32,607 bases of DNA from Pseudomonadales bacterium (GTDB taxonomy: Bacteria; Pseudomonadota; Gammaproteobacteria; Pseudomonadales; Azotimanducaceae): assembly GCA_016779585.1 (NCBI GenBank), contig JADHNI010000043.1:1-32607 (forward strand). The letters run 5' to 3'. Made by a program: the position numbers and the translations under genes. Within the stretch, counting starts at the first letter, position 1, and every line of letters begins with the position of its first letter. Below, piece after piece: positions 17,314-26,158 of the stretch. The notes under the pieces were generated by a model, which was not told where the DNA came from, ran no database searches, and was given only the letters and a program-made list of their open reading frames with translations.

Positions 17314-17608
17314 TTTCTTCAAACGCTGCCTGGAAATAGAAGTAGAGCGGTAGTGCACAACTCAGCCCAATGGTCAGGTTCAACAGTATAAAAAGCCAGA
17401 TGCGATCAGCCTGACGCCAGAACAGGTAACCCCAGAATACAAAACTGGACACCAGGAGATCTGCCGTAAAACCTCCGGCAGCACCATTGGCAAAGAGCGC
17501 ACCGACAAAAGAGGTAATCACAATGCCCTCATCGGCAAAGTAATCCAGGAAAAAGGCATAGGGAATCACCGTCCCGAGGATGGTGCAGGCAAGGAAAAAC
17601 ATTTTCAT
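17291..17608 (-). CDS. Small DUF2834-like membrane protein
   Basis: The protein has 105 residues and three likely membrane helices: at the N-terminus ([19 protein letters not shown]), the middle ([15 protein letters not shown]) and the C-terminal part ([20 protein letters not shown]). This length and the pattern of an N-terminal helix followed by FxFWGY and a polar turn fit DUF2834. The ATG at 17608 has AGGAGACG right before it, which decides the start over a longer frame reaching 17635. The function of the family is unknown. Confidence 0.75.
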   Translation of the reverse strand: MKMFFLACTILGTVIPYAFFLDYFADEGIVITSFVGALFANGAAGGFTADLLVSSFVFWGYLFWRQADRIWLFILLNLTIGLSCALPLYFYFQAAFEETRELPSR

Positions 17609-17679
17609 CGTCGTCTCCTGTTGTCTTGGAGGCACACACTAAGCCGACAGGCTCAACCACCACAATTACTTGCAAGGTA

Positions 17680-18558
17680 ATGAATTCAGACAACACCATG
17701 AGCGGCGTTTACTACGCCCTGACCGCGTACATCTTCTGGGGTGTGGTACCTGTTTACTTCAAATGGGTAGATCACGTTTCGCCCTGGGAGATACTTGCCC
17801 ATCGGGTCATCTGGGCACTGATCCTCCTGATGGTCATTCTCGCCTGGACAAGGCAGCTCAACGAACTGCGTATTCCGTTGCGCCTGCTGCCGAAGCTACT
17901 GCTGACGTCGATCCTGCTGGCGACGAACTGGCTGGTATTTATCTATGCCGTCGTCAACAACAACATCGCAGAAACCGCGCTTGGCTACTTCATCAATCCG
18001 CTGGTGAGCGTGTTTCTTGGCGTGATCATCCTCAGGGAATACCTGCGCCCGCTTCAGTGGATTGCGGTCGCCATCGCCGCAGCGGGCATCCTGAGCCAAC
18101 TGGTGATATTTGGCAGGGTTCCCTGGATTGCCCTGACGCTGGCATTCAGCTTCGGTTTCTACGGACTGTTTCGAAAAAACCTCGGGCTGCACGCCATCGG
18201 CGGACTCGCCATCGAAACCATGCTGGTTGTGCCCTTCGCAATTGCTTTCCTGGCCTGGAGCGGCTGGCGGGATCAGCTTGCCTTCGGTGACCACCTGCCA
18301 ACCGACCTGCTGCTTGTACTCGGTGGCTTCGTGACATCATTCCCACTGCTCTGCTTCGCAGCCGCAGTGAAGCGCCTGTCGCTGACCACCATGGGCATGT
18401 TCCAGTATGTGGCACCGTCGATATCCCTGGCCCTGGCCATCTTTGTTTTCGCGGAGCCATTCGACCCTGGCCGGGCAGTCACATTCCTCTGTATCTGGAT
18501 TGCCCTTGCCATTTTCACGTTCGAGGCCTGGATGCACCATCGCCGCCGTCCAATCTGA
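17680..18558 (+). CDS. rarD: EamA-family permease RarD
   Basis: The protein has 292 residues and about ten membrane helices in two EamA repeats. The start GVYYALTAYIFWGVVPVYFK and the following VSPWEILAHRVIWALILL are typical of RarD, a drug/metabolite-type transporter first linked to chloramphenicol sensitivity in E. coli; its natural substrate is unclear. The frame can be opened at 17626, but the ATG at 17680 fits family length and has AAGGT just upstream. It is followed by a possible terminator hairpin. Confidence 0.9.
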   Translation: MNSDNTMSGVYYALTAYIFWGVVPVYFKWVDHVSPWEILAHRVIWALILLMVILAWTRQLNELRIPLRLLPKLLLTSILLATNWLVFIYAVVNNNIAETALGYFINPLVSVFLGVIILREYLRPLQWIAVAIAAAGILSQLVIFGRVPWIALTLAFSFGFYGLFRKNLGLHAIGGLAIETMLVVPFAIAFLAWSGWRDQLAFGDHLPTDLLLVLGGFVTSFPLLCFAAAVKRLSLTTMGMFQYVAPSISLALAIFVFAEPFDPGRAVTFLCIWIALAIFTFEAWMHHRRRPI

Positions 18559-18615
18559 CTCACTTTCTCTTTACATTTCAATTACATAAAGGGGTGCGAG
18601 TACGTGTAGCCTTTG

Positions 18616-18666
18616 GCTGCCCACTTGCTTCGGGAAGGGAATTCATTATGCTGTGGGCTGCTTTTT
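18616..18666 (+). terminator. Stem with T-run after rarD, possible terminator or leader structure
   Basis: The arm GCTGCCCAC (18616-18624) pairs with GTGGGCTGC (18653-18661), eight of nine bases, and is followed by five T residues (18662-18666). The loop of 28 bases is long for a factor-independent terminator, but it holds a smaller stem, CTTC/GAAG. It lies between rarD and the acyl-CoA ligase gene and could end the first or attenuate the second. Confidence 0.4.
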
Positions 18667-18699
18667 GAGCACATCCATCGAATCCAGGAATCGTAGCTT

Positions 18700-20340
18700 A
18701 TGACCATGCAACAAACACCACTTCTGATGTCACGAATTCTGGGGCGCGGTGCAAAACTTGATCCAAACATTGAAATCGTCACGCTGCAGAATGAGGGTAC
18801 GCATCGGCAAACCCTTGAGGTCACCGCCAGAAGGTCTGCGCAACTGGCCAATGCCCTGACTCGTCACGGTATTAAAGTCGGGGATCGGATCGCCAGCTTT
18901 ATGTGGAACAACTATCGCCACCTGGAATTGTACGAGGCGGTGCCTTCCATGGGTTGTGTACTACACACTTTGAACATTCGACTCAGCCCAACTGACCTCG
19001 AATACATCATCAATCATGCAGAAGATCGGGTGATCTTTGCAGACGAAGACCTGTTGCCGCTACTGGAACCCATCCTGGACAAGATACCGACCGTGGAACT
19101 GCTGGTAATCTCCCGACACGGTGAAGGTGGTGAGTCTTCTTTCGCCAACCGGACGGACTACGAGGAGTTCATCGGCAGCGAATCTACCGACGTGACCTGG
19201 CCGGAAATTGATGAGAACTCACCAATGGGTCTCTGCTACACCAGTGGCACCACGGGCAAACCCAAGGGTGTCATGTACACGAACCGCTCGACTTATCTGC
19301 ATACTATTACGCAGGCAATGACAGACTCCATGAACCTGTCAGCACTGGACGCGGTCTGCGGCATCGTACCCATGTTCCACGCCATGGGCTGGGGCCTGCC
19401 TTTTACTGCTTCCATGCTCGGCTGCAAACAGGTCATGCCGCACCGGTTTATGGACCCTGCCCGCCTGGTCTCCCTGATGGCCGAGGAGGAAGTTACGATT
19501 TCTGCCGGTGTGCCGACCATCTGGCAGGGTGTTAAAGCATTGATTGAAGAGGCGCCCGATAAATACGACCTGAGCCACCTGTCACGACTGACCTGCGGTG
19601 GCAGTGCACCCCCCACCTCCCTGATGCGCTGGTACGCGGATGAACTGAACGTGGAAATGGTACAGGGCTGGGGCATGACTGAAACCAATCCGCTCGGGAC
19701 ACTGTCTCGTAAGGTCGCGAAGCGCTCTCATGTGAACCTGACGGAAGAACAACAGTTCGAAAACATTGGTAAAGCAGGTCTCCTGATGCCAGGCCTGGAA
19801 ATCGAGATCGTGGATGAAGAGTGGCAACCACTGCCGCACGACGGCGAGGCAGTTGGTGAACTCCTGATTCGTGGTCCCTGGATCTGTTCGGAATACTACA
19901 ACGATCCCCAACCTGAGAAATTTCATGACGGCTGGCTCGTCACCGGCGATGTCGCCAAGATCGACTCCGAGGAGTACCTGATCATCGCTGATCGCTCCAA
20001 GGACCTGATCAAGTCAGGTGGAGAATGGATTTCATCTGTGGACCTGGAAAATCACATCGTGGCTCTGGAAGGTGTTCAGCAGGCGGCAGTCGTGGCACAA
20101 CCCCATCCAAAGTGGGACGAGCGTCCGGTAGCCATGGTCATCCTGGTAGAGGGTTCCAACGTCACCCGGGAACTCATCCTGGAACATTGCTCCGAGGTGT
20201 TTGCCAAGTGGCAACTGCCTGACGATGTGATTTTTGTGGATACGATTCCCCTGACATCGACCGGCAAAATCGACAAGAAAACCATCCGAGCCCAGCTCGA
20301 GGAAACACAATACCAACTACCGGACCTACGGACTGCCTGA
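18700..20340 (+). CDS. AlkK-like fatty acyl-CoA ligase (AMP-binding)
   Basis: The protein has 546 residues, the length of AlkK. Key motifs: the nucleotide loop [12 protein letters not shown] at about 180-191, WGMTET near 325, the hinge [20 protein letters not shown], and the catalytic Lys in TSTGKIDKK near 525. Acid plus ATP gives acyl-AMP, then acyl-Co[14 protein letters not shown] near the N-terminus and [12 protein letters not shown] near the C-terminus match the AlkK branch for medium- or long-chain fatty acids, which fits the CYP153 gene about 11 kb downstream, because oxidised alkanes enter metabolism as fatty acids. No strong ribosome binding site is visible. It is cytoplasmic; the exact chain-length preference cannot be read. 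Confidence 0.92.
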   Translation: MTMQQTPLLMSRILGRGAKLDPNIEIVTLQNEGTHRQTLEVTARRSAQLANALTRHGIKVGDRIASFMWNNYRHLELYEAVPSMGCVLHTLNIRLSPTDLEYIINHAEDRVIFADEDLLPLLEPILDKIPTVELLVISRHGEGGESSFANRTDYEEFIGSESTDVTWPEIDENSPMGLCYTSGTTGKPKGVMYTNRSTYLHTITQAMTDSMNLSALDAVCGIVPMFHAMGWGLPFTASMLGCKQVMPHRFMDPARLVSLMAEEEVTISAGVPTIWQGVKALIEEAPDKYDLSHLSRLTCGGSAPPTSLMRWYADELNVEMVQGWGMTETNPLGTLSRKVAKRSHVNLTEEQQFENIGKAGLLMPGLEIEIVDEEWQPLPHDGEAVGELLIRGPWICSEYYNDPQPEKFHDGWLVTGDVAKIDSEEYLIIADRSKDLIKSGGEWISSVDLENHIVALEGVQQAAVVAQPHPKWDERPVAMVILVEGSNVTRELILEHCSEVFAKWQLPDDVIFVDTIPLTSTGKIDKKTIRAQLEETQYQLPDLRTA

Positions 20341-20404
20341 TGCCAAGATACTTCATCCTGATCCTGCTGCTGATATTCGCCACGCTGCTGTAGCGATAAC
20401 CATC

Positions 20405-20911
20405 ATGGATCACGAAGGCGAGGCTTCAGTGATCGTTACCCGTCGTTCTCCCAGACTGAAGGAACACAGCGGCCAATGGGCCATGCCCGGTGGGCGAGTG
20501 GACGAAGGCGAAACTGCCACCGAGGCGGCACTTCGGGAACTTCACGAGGAAATCAACCTGGAACTGGCGGAAGAACATATCCTGGGCTGCCTGGATGACT
20601 ACGTCACCCGTTCCGGTTATGTCATCACACCAGTCGTGGTCTGGGCAGATGTGGTGGAACAGGAACTGAGGCCGAATCCTGACGAAGTTGCTTCTATTCA
20701 CCCGTTCACATTTTCAGAGCTGGCCCGGGAAGACTCACCCAACCTGGAGCGCATTCCCCAGAGTGATCGTCAAGTGCTTTCGATGAACTACCTGGATGAT
20801 GTGATCTATGCCCCTACGGCTGCGATGCTCTACCAGTTTCGCGAAGTAGCAATCCGCGGCCTGGGGACACGCGTCCTGCACTACGATCAACCGCTCTTTG
20901 CCTGGAGATGA
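20405..20911 (+). CDS. NUDIX hydrolase, CoA-pyrophosphatase-like, start uncertain
   Basis: From the first ATG the protein has 168 residues. The Nudix box is intact: GRVDEGETATEAALRELHEEIN (GX5EX7REUXEEXGU with Asn for the last Gly), preceded by WAMPGGR. TRRSPRLKEHSGQWAMPGG resembles CoA- or broad NDP-X pyrophosphatases. The same frame is open back to 20255, and just before this ATG it reads DIRHAAVAITI, the usual first strand of the fold, so the true protein starts earlier. No ATG, GTG or TTG lies there; the best candidate is CTG at 20333, overlapping the ligase stop by 8 bases. The 3' end overlaps the RND gene tail to tail by 25 bases. Confidence 0.85.
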   Translation: MDHEGEASVIVTRRSPRLKEHSGQWAMPGGRVDEGETATEAALRELHEEINLELAEEHILGCLDDYVTRSGYVITPVVVWADVVEQELRPNPDEVASIHPFTFSELAREDSPNLERIPQSDRQVLSMNYLDDVIYAPTAAMLYQFREVAIRGLGTRVLHYDQPLFAWR

Positions 20912-22242
20912 TCCTCAGGGTGGATCCAGCTGTCGAGACGGATCAGCAGCGGTGGTAACAGCAGGAAATCAAACACCAGGGCTATACCTATGATGATGCT
21001 GACCATAATGCCCATGTCATTGTTCATCTTGAAATCGGACGTAGCGAGAATCATGAACCCAACGATCAGGATAAACGTCGTAATCCAAAGCGCGACACCG
21101 ACATTCCTGAAGGCATAGCGAACTGCATCTTCGGCCGAGCGATCCCTGCGTGCCCTGAGGTATTTGCTCAGGAAATGCACCGTGTCATCAATCACGATAC
21201 CCACCTGCTGGATCGGCGGCACATCTGCCAGCACATTCAGACTGAAGAATCCGATGGCAGTTGAGACACTGGTGAGGAAAACCGGTTGCAGGTTGATCTC
21301 AATCGCATCGACCATCGCCTGGTGCTTCGGGACACCGGCTCGAAGATCCTGGTAATACGCAACCATCAGGTGCACACCGTGTGCAATCACAACAGTCAGG
21401 ATAATGACGGGTATCGGAGATGACATCGCCTGCAGTTCAAGCCCATACCAGCCTGCCAAACCCATCCCCGCAACGATGGTGAGCATGGTGGTGATAACGA
21501 TACTCACCACACCCGCCAGGCCACGCAGCAGGACGCCCAGCAGCACGATAACGAACAGGTACATCAGCGGGGTCTGGAGCTTCAGGTCCCTGACGGCCGT
21601 TTCCGAGAAACTGGCGCTGATGATGTTGGAACCTGTGACGTAGACATCCAGGTGAGGATAGGTGTCATTGAGCTCTGCTTTTTTGTCCCAGGCCCAATGT
21701 GCCTTGTCGAGTGTGACGAGGCTGTCTTCACTGTCAAAGTGGAGATCAATGTTGATTCCGGCAACCCGACCGTCGTCAGATACCAAACGGTTGACCACAA
21801 GAGGTTCATTCAGCGCAATATTCCGGATTTCATCCAGCTCATCGTCGGTCAGGTCCTCGGGGAACTCCACCAGGTTATTGACGAGCAAATCGTCTTCATC
21901 CACCGCGGTATGCTGGTAATTGGTCAAGGAATCGACACGGTTAACATATTCCGTGGTCCAGGCCTCTTCGGTCAGCTCGTGAATGACCTTCAGCGTTTCA
22001 CGGGTGAAGATATCACCCTCTTTCGGCGCGACAACAAAAAAAAGGTTCTCAACCCGCGAGAAAGTTTCCTCAAGTTCTTCAAAGGCTTTCAGCTGTGGAT
22101 TATTGGGTCCAAAGCTGTCCCTTGGCTCGCTCGAGACTGTCAGGAACTGGAGACCGTAACCGGAGAGACCGCAGGCAAGAATCGTGGCAACAATGATCAA
22201 CCAGCGAAGTCGGATTACCTGTTCTGCGAAACGTCTTTCCAT
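20887..22242 (-). CDS. RND/MMPL-family transporter with apparent internal deletion
   Basis: From ATG 22242 the protein has 451 residues, about half the length of its relatives. Residues 14-34 are the first membrane helix, 35-222 a periplasmic domain beginning with the family pattern SSEPRDSFGPNNPQLKAF, and 226-345 membrane helices 2-5. Then, at about 346-350, PPIQQVG from the first repeat runs straight into IVIDDTVHFLSKYLRAR, which normally sits in helix 10 of the second repeat. Helices 6-9 and the second periplasmic domain are missing, while reading frame is kept. The ends are normal, so this is an in-frame deletion or a misassembly between repeats. Full-length relatives export lipids or hydrophobic compounds. 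It diverges from the Rieske gene by 47 bases. Confidence 0.8.
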   Translation of the reverse strand: MERRFAEQVIRLRWLIIVATILACGLSGYGLQFLTVSSEPRDSFGPNNPQLKAFEELEETFSRVENLFFVVAPKEGDIFTRETLKVIHELTEEAWTTEYVNRVDSLTNYQHTAVDEDDLLVNNLVEFPEDLTDDELDEIRNIALNEPLVVNRLVSDDGRVAGINIDLHFDSEDSLVTLDKAHWAWDKKAELNDTYPHLDVYVTGSNIISASFSETAVRDLKLQTPLMYLFVIVLLGVLLRGLAGVVSIVITTMLTIVAGMGLAGWYGLELQAMSSPIPVIILTVVIAHGVHLMVAYYQDLRAGVPKHQAMVDAIEINLQPVFLTSVSTAIGFFSLNVLADVPPIQQVGIVIDDTVHFLSKYLRARRDRSAEDAVRYAFRNVGVALWITTFILIVGFMILATSDFKMNNDMGIMVSIIIGIALVFDFLLLPPLLIRLDSWIHPEDHLQAKSG

Positions 22243-22289
22243 AAAGCTCGCTACATTAACGGAAGCACTAAACAAGTGAAACTGGTTTA

Positions 22290-22628
22290 ATGTGCCGTAT
22301 GACAGAACCCAGCACAGAAAAATTTTATGTCGTTGCTGCGAAGTCTGAACTCGAAGCAACCGGTCAATTACATGTCGATCTGAACGGTGAGCAGATCCTT
22401 TTGTGCCGTGACGGTGATGAATACCATGCCATCGCCTATCTTTGCTCACATGAAGATTTCGCCCTGGAAGGCGGCACCATCCATGATGGGTGTATCACCT
22501 GCCCCTACCACGGTGCAGAGTTTCGCCTGGCTACCGGTGAAGTCCTGGCACCTCCCGCTTATGAAAACATCAGAACCTATTCGGTAAGAACAGACGAGGA
22601 CACCATCTCAGTGGGTCTGGTCGAGTAG
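22290..22628 (+). CDS. Rieske-type [2Fe-2S] ferredoxin
   Basis: The protein has 112 residues with the Rieske motif CSH (52-54) and CPYH (71-74), 16 residues between the two pairs. Such small ferredoxins carry electrons to oxygenases. A second in-frame ATG at 22299 (MTEPSTEK) fits family N-termini about as well; no clear ribosome binding site decides. No oxygenase subunit is adjacent, so its partner is unknown; the neighbouring questin-oxidase-like gene converges on it with a 21-base overlap. It shares a short divergent region with the RND transporter gene. Confidence 0.88.
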   Translation: MCRMTEPSTEKFYVVAAKSELEATGQLHVDLNGEQILLCRDGDEYHAIAYLCSHEDFALEGGTIHDGCITCPYHGAEFRLATGEVLAPPAYENIRTYSVRTDEDTISVGLVE

Positions 22629-23564
22629 ATCTGCTGCCACCCATGGCGGAACCAGTCCCTTGTCCCTGAAGGTCCTGATTTCATCGATATACCTGCCGTC
22701 ACCGTAAACCCGGTATTCAGACAGACATGACCACGCATACTTTATGGCATGTTCCGGGTCGAGCTGGTCGGGCACCGACATGGCCGACCCAATCGCGGGA
22801 CTCTTCAGAATCAGGTGAGAGGCCAGCAATGCGCTGGTCTGTGAGGCAACGGCAATCGGCTCCAATGCCGGTGGCACGGCACAACGCAGAGCCTGGGTTG
22901 AAGTCACAAGATGCAGGGCAAAGAAATTTCGCGTCGCGATATAAACATCGAGCGCCACAGTTGCGAGCTCTGCAAAACTTTCTGTCGAACCTGTTGGATA
23001 AAGACCTGTCTCCACCAGCTCTTCCAGGGCCCCTGTAAACCTGTTGGCCTTAAGTGCCAACGCACCATGGCGGACCTGTTGGTCCAGTAAACTGCGCACA
23101 TCCAGCAGCGACATATCTACCGGCATATCCCGATGCGCCGTCACCATGTAGGCAAGCGCTGCCGCTATTTCCTCGCGGGTATCAAACTCGACGGCGTAAC
23201 CCAGGCGTATGATCGGGTGAAAGGCATCAAGCGCAATACCCGGCAGTGTCGTTGCAAGCACTTCTTCGATGACGTCCTGTTGCTGTCTTGAGTCCAGCTG
23301 ACGGTTAAAATAAGCTAGGAGTGCCGGGTAAGCAGATCTGTCGCCGAGCTTCGTGGTCCAGTCATCTGTTGCACCTGCCGGTTCCCACGACTGCAGGCGC
23401 TGCACATAGTCATCACGAAATTTGACCAGTTGATCGTCACTCGCTCCCAGGCCATGCATCGCTGCAAGCGCCATTGGCAGGTGATCGCTGTTGTAAACGG
23501 GTTCATAAAGAGGTGAGAACCGGGTGCCCTCGCGCAGCAGGTTTTTCAAAACAGGCTTGCTCAT
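22608..23564 (-). CDS. Questin-oxidase-like (DUF4243) protein
   Basis: The protein has 318 residues, helical and cytoplasmic. YNSDHLPMALAAMHGLGAS at the front, the middle LPGIALDAFHPIIRLGYAVE, and IAAALAYMVTAH match the questin-oxidase-like family, where these His residues are kept. The founding fungal enzyme carries out a Baeyer-Villiger-like ring opening; bacterial members are uncharacterised. The ATG at 23564 is preferred; a TTG at 23576 also exists and neither has a clear ribosome binding site. A perfect 14-bp palindrome lies 19 bases upstream. Confidence 0.75.
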   Translation of the reverse strand: MSKPVLKNLLREGTRFSPLYEPVYNSDHLPMALAAMHGLGASDDQLVKFRDDYVQRLQSWEPAGATDDWTTKLGDRSAYPALLAYFNRQLDSRQQQDVIEEVLATTLPGIALDAFHPIIRLGYAVEFDTREEIAAALAYMVTAHRDMPVDMSLLDVRSLLDQQVRHGALALKANRFTGALEELVETGLYPTGSTESFAELATVALDVYIATRNFFALHLVTSTQALRCAVPPALEPIAVASQTSALLASHLILKSPAIGSAMSVPDQLDPEHAIKYAWSCLSEYRVYGDGRYIDEIRTFRDKGLVPPWVAADLLDQTH

Positions 23565-23582
23565 GGGACGAGACAATATAGC

Positions 23583-23596
23583 AAAGTTATAACTTT
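23583..23596. promoter_or_regulatory. Perfect 14-bp palindrome, possible operator
   Basis: AAAGTTATAACTTT is its own reverse complement. It lies in the 36-bp gap between two minus-strand genes, just upstream of the questin-oxidase-like start, where a repressor site would act. No T-run follows on the minus strand that would make it a terminator. Confidence 0.4.
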
Positions 23597-23600
23597 ACTA

Positions 23601-23789
23601 TTATTTGTAATAGCTGGCGAGCAGTTCAGCCTGGTTCGCTTCGAGGGATTCCAGCCCGTCTGCATGGGCCTCCACGAAGGCTTCCATGGTGGCATAACGA
23701 CAAATCTCCCGCCCCTGCCAGAGCACCACATAGTCATCAGTAGACTTACGATGAAAGAGCCCTGTTTTCGCGTCCGGCATATCTGCCAT
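23601..23789 (-). CDS. Small conserved-looking hypothetical protein
   Basis: The protein has 62 residues: a short beta part (DYVVLWQGREICRYATMEAF) and a C-terminal helix (SLEANQAELLASYYK). CAGGAGTG stands 7 bases before the ATG at 23789, which I chose over a longer frame to 23867. There is no signal or membrane segment. I do not recognise the family; composition and ribosome binding site make it a credible gene. It would be co-transcribed with the questin-oxidase-like gene. Confidence 0.65.
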   Translation of the reverse strand: MADMPDAKTGLFHRKSTDDYVVLWQGREICRYATMEAFVEAHADGLESLEANQAELLASYYK

Positions 23790-23926
23790 TGAGCACTCCT
23801 GCTCGCGGTTGATTTTCTCTGAAAGCAGCCTACCATGGGCCATAGAAGAATTCTGCACCCTGGTCACGCTGTATCACGAACCTGAGAATATCCCCTGCAC
23901 TGTTAATTGCGTGCATCTGTCTCCCG

Positions 23927-24799
23927 GTGTCCGGACAGGAATCTCCAGAACAACTGGACGATGCCACCAGTCACTTCCTGAAAGAGGAGCGTGAAGTCCA
24001 GTGGACGCCACATTCCGTAACTGTCCTGACCCGCGAGGAACTCGAATCGGGTTTTAAGCGTGACCTGGAAGATATTGAAAGTATTGTCCCGGGCCTGATA
24101 GTGGATCGCATGAATACCACGCCTCGTGGCGCCGCCATTGCGCTGAGAGGGCTGGGTTCATCAGGGGCATCCAAGGCATTTGACCCTGCTGTGGCCGTGA
24201 ACATCGATGGCGTTTATGTCGGCACTCATACCAATCGGCTCCAGGTGCTTTTTGATTTCGACCAGATCGAAGTGGTGCGCAGCCCCAACACTTTCGAGGG
24301 CAACCCCAATCTTTCAGGCTCCATCAACATTGAACGCACAAGGCCAACCGGCGAGCTGGATGTTGATGTCAGGGCCAGTGTGGGCATTGATGACCGTCGC
24401 GAAATGGATGCCGTGATCAATTTCCCCATCCTCGACTCCCTAAGCGGTAAGGTGGCCGTCTTCTGGAAAGACAAAGGCGGTGAATACATGACAAACGTCT
24501 ACCGGGCCCGTGATGAAAACACTGAAGATTATTCTCTCGCCAGCGTGACCCTCAACTGGGAGTTTCGCGACCTGTTCGAGGCAACCTACACCTACGACAC
24601 AGAAAGCAGTGATGAGACAACGCCTGCGATCCTGAATATCAGTGCGCCGACCGACCTGCTCTGCTCCACTACAACCAACACCCCGTTTCCGAACTGCCGA
24701 CGCGATTTCCAGAACCCTGAACTGGATTCACTAAGACTCACGGCACAGAACTACAGCAACGAAAGGGAATACGAGGGTGACACCACACTCTCAGGGTAA
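23927..24799 (+). CDS. TonB-dependent receptor, N-terminal part (frameshifted gene)
   Basis: This frame gives about 290 residues from a GTG. It holds the plug domain: SVTVLTREELES, IESIVPGLIVDRM, AIALRGLGSSG, DPAVAVNIDGVYVG and FDQIEVVRSPN, followed by the first barrel strands, and it stops at TAA in the middle of the barrel. The frame runs back before the GTG and encodes a good signal peptide (ISPALLIACICLPVSGQ) but no ATG, GTG or TTG precedes it; ATC at 23873 stands where a start would be expected. The shift falls in CACACTCTCAGG (about 24783-24794): removing one CT restores DTTLRVTF. The usual IVVTA-type TonB-box region is not recognisable. The ligand is unknown. As drawn, the gene is inactive. 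Confidence 0.8.
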   Translation: MSGQESPEQLDDATSHFLKEEREVQWTPHSVTVLTREELESGFKRDLEDIESIVPGLIVDRMNTTPRGAAIALRGLGSSGASKAFDPAVAVNIDGVYVGTHTNRLQVLFDFDQIEVVRSPNTFEGNPNLSGSINIERTRPTGELDVDVRASVGIDDRREMDAVINFPILDSLSGKVAVFWKDKGGEYMTNVYRARDENTEDYSLASVTLNWEFRDLFEATYTYDTESSDETTPAILNISAPTDLLCSTTTNTPFPNCRRDFQNPELDSLRLTAQNYSNEREYEGDTTLSG

Positions 24800-24858
24800 C
24801 CTTCGATGCGCTCGGCCATGATTTTGTCGCGATCACCGGTTACCGCGACACGGAAGAA

Positions 24859-26133
24859 ATGATGGATATGGACCTCGATGCGTCCAACTCCGACTTCTAC
24901 CATGTGAAGCAGGACCAGACCTACGAACAGTTTAACCAGGAAATCACAATGCGTGGTGAATGGCGTGAAAACCTGGACTATGCGGCGGGATTGTACTACC
25001 TCGACACTGCTTACAACGTCTACCAGCGCGAGTACCACATCCTCGCTCAACTCGGCGACGCCGGTCTTTCTGAGGGACGGGCCCCGGGCGAAATCCAGGA
25101 GCTGTCATCCGCACAGGATTCAGAAATGTTGTCCCTCTTTGCGCATGCGGAATATATCCTGGGTGAACAGTGGATTGCAGACCTTGGTATCAGGTGGTCT
25201 GAAGTTGATCGTGACTTCGACCATATCCCGTCACGAATCAGGCTCGACGGTACCCTCAGCCCGCTGCGCACACAAATTGTGGGCGATGAGACTTCAAAAG
25301 AGCTGTTATGGAATGCAGGCATATCCTACAAGGTTGATGAAGAGGCGATGGTTTACTTCCGCTACACTGAAGGTTTCCTGCCCGGCGGATTCGATGAAAA
25401 TGCCATGTCCGCAGTATCAGGCAACTCCTACGGAGCGGAGACCTCAAGGACAGCCGAGATCGGCCTCAAAAGCGACTGGTGGGATGACCGGCTGCGAGTG
25501 AACGTTGTGTATTACGAGACCGAACTCAATAACAAGGTTGAAAGATTTGATGCGTTCGTTGACACCGATGTCATCGAATCACTGCTCGACAATGTGGCAG
25601 AGGTGGAAATTTCGGGTTGGGAAGTTGAAATAAAATCCATGCCGCTCGAAGGGCTCTACATCCATACCTCTTATAGCCACATCAACTCGGACTATAACCA
25701 GTACGACGTACCGAACCTCTCTACGCCCGGCGAGTTCATTAACCTCTCGAACCTGACCCCGTCACGGGCACCTGCAGACAACCTGTATGTTGGACTGGAT
25801 TACAGGTTTCCCCTGGGTCCTGGCACTTTCGGCGTCTATGGAGGCTATCGCCTGTTCAGCGATTACCAGACGTATCCGCTCCTGCCGGAGGGGGATGTCA
25901 AGAACTGGACCGCCTGGGACGTCGCTGTGACCTACGAATGGCGTGACTTCCTGTTTCGTATCTTCAGCAACAACGTAAAGAACAAGGAGTTTGTCCAGAA
26001 CATCAACCAGGTTACCCAGACAGCAATCCTCCCGGTTGAAGGAAGAACCGTTGTCCCGAGCCTGATCACTTCAACTGAATACAACCAGCCTCGTTACAAT
26101 GGCCTGGAAATTATCTACCGACCTTCATTCTAA
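24859..26133 (+). CDS. TonB-dependent receptor, C-terminal barrel part (frameshifted gene)
   Basis: This is the rest of the receptor in another frame. From its first ATG it gives 424 residues, but meaningful translation begins near 24789 with LRVTFDALGHDFVAITGYRD. Barrel strands follow, with the TonB-receptor pattern VYFRYTEGFLPGGFD, then SRTAEIGLKSDWWDDRLRVN and NLYVGLDYRFPLG. The chain ends in Phe (NGLEIIYRPSF), as outer-membrane barrels do for BAM recognition, so the 3' end is complete. It has no start signals of its own and should be read with the upstream part as one receptor of about 735 residues plus signal peptide. Confidence 0.8.
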   Translation: MMDMDLDASNSDFYHVKQDQTYEQFNQEITMRGEWRENLDYAAGLYYLDTAYNVYQREYHILAQLGDAGLSEGRAPGEIQELSSAQDSEMLSLFAHAEYILGEQWIADLGIRWSEVDRDFDHIPSRIRLDGTLSPLRTQIVGDETSKELLWNAGISYKVDEEAMVYFRYTEGFLPGGFDENAMSAVSGNSYGAETSRTAEIGLKSDWWDDRLRVNVVYYETELNNKVERFDAFVDTDVIESLLDNVAEVEISGWEVEIKSMPLEGLYIHTSYSHINSDYNQYDVPNLSTPGEFINLSNLTPSRAPADNLYVGLDYRFPLGPGTFGVYGGYRLFSDYQTYPLLPEGDVKNWTAWDVAVTYEWRDFLFRIFSNNVKNKEFVQNINQVTQTAILPVEGRTVVPSLITSTEYNQPRYNGLEIIYRPSF

Positions 26134-26158
26134 TAAAACAACAAGAAGGGGAAGCTTG

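Noticed and set aside
20340-20393. Hydrophobic 17-residue frame ([17 protein letters not shown]) overlapping the ligase stop as TGATG
   Set aside because: It is the shifted reading of the stretch that encodes the conserved NUDIX N-terminus, whose sense frame explains the sequence better.
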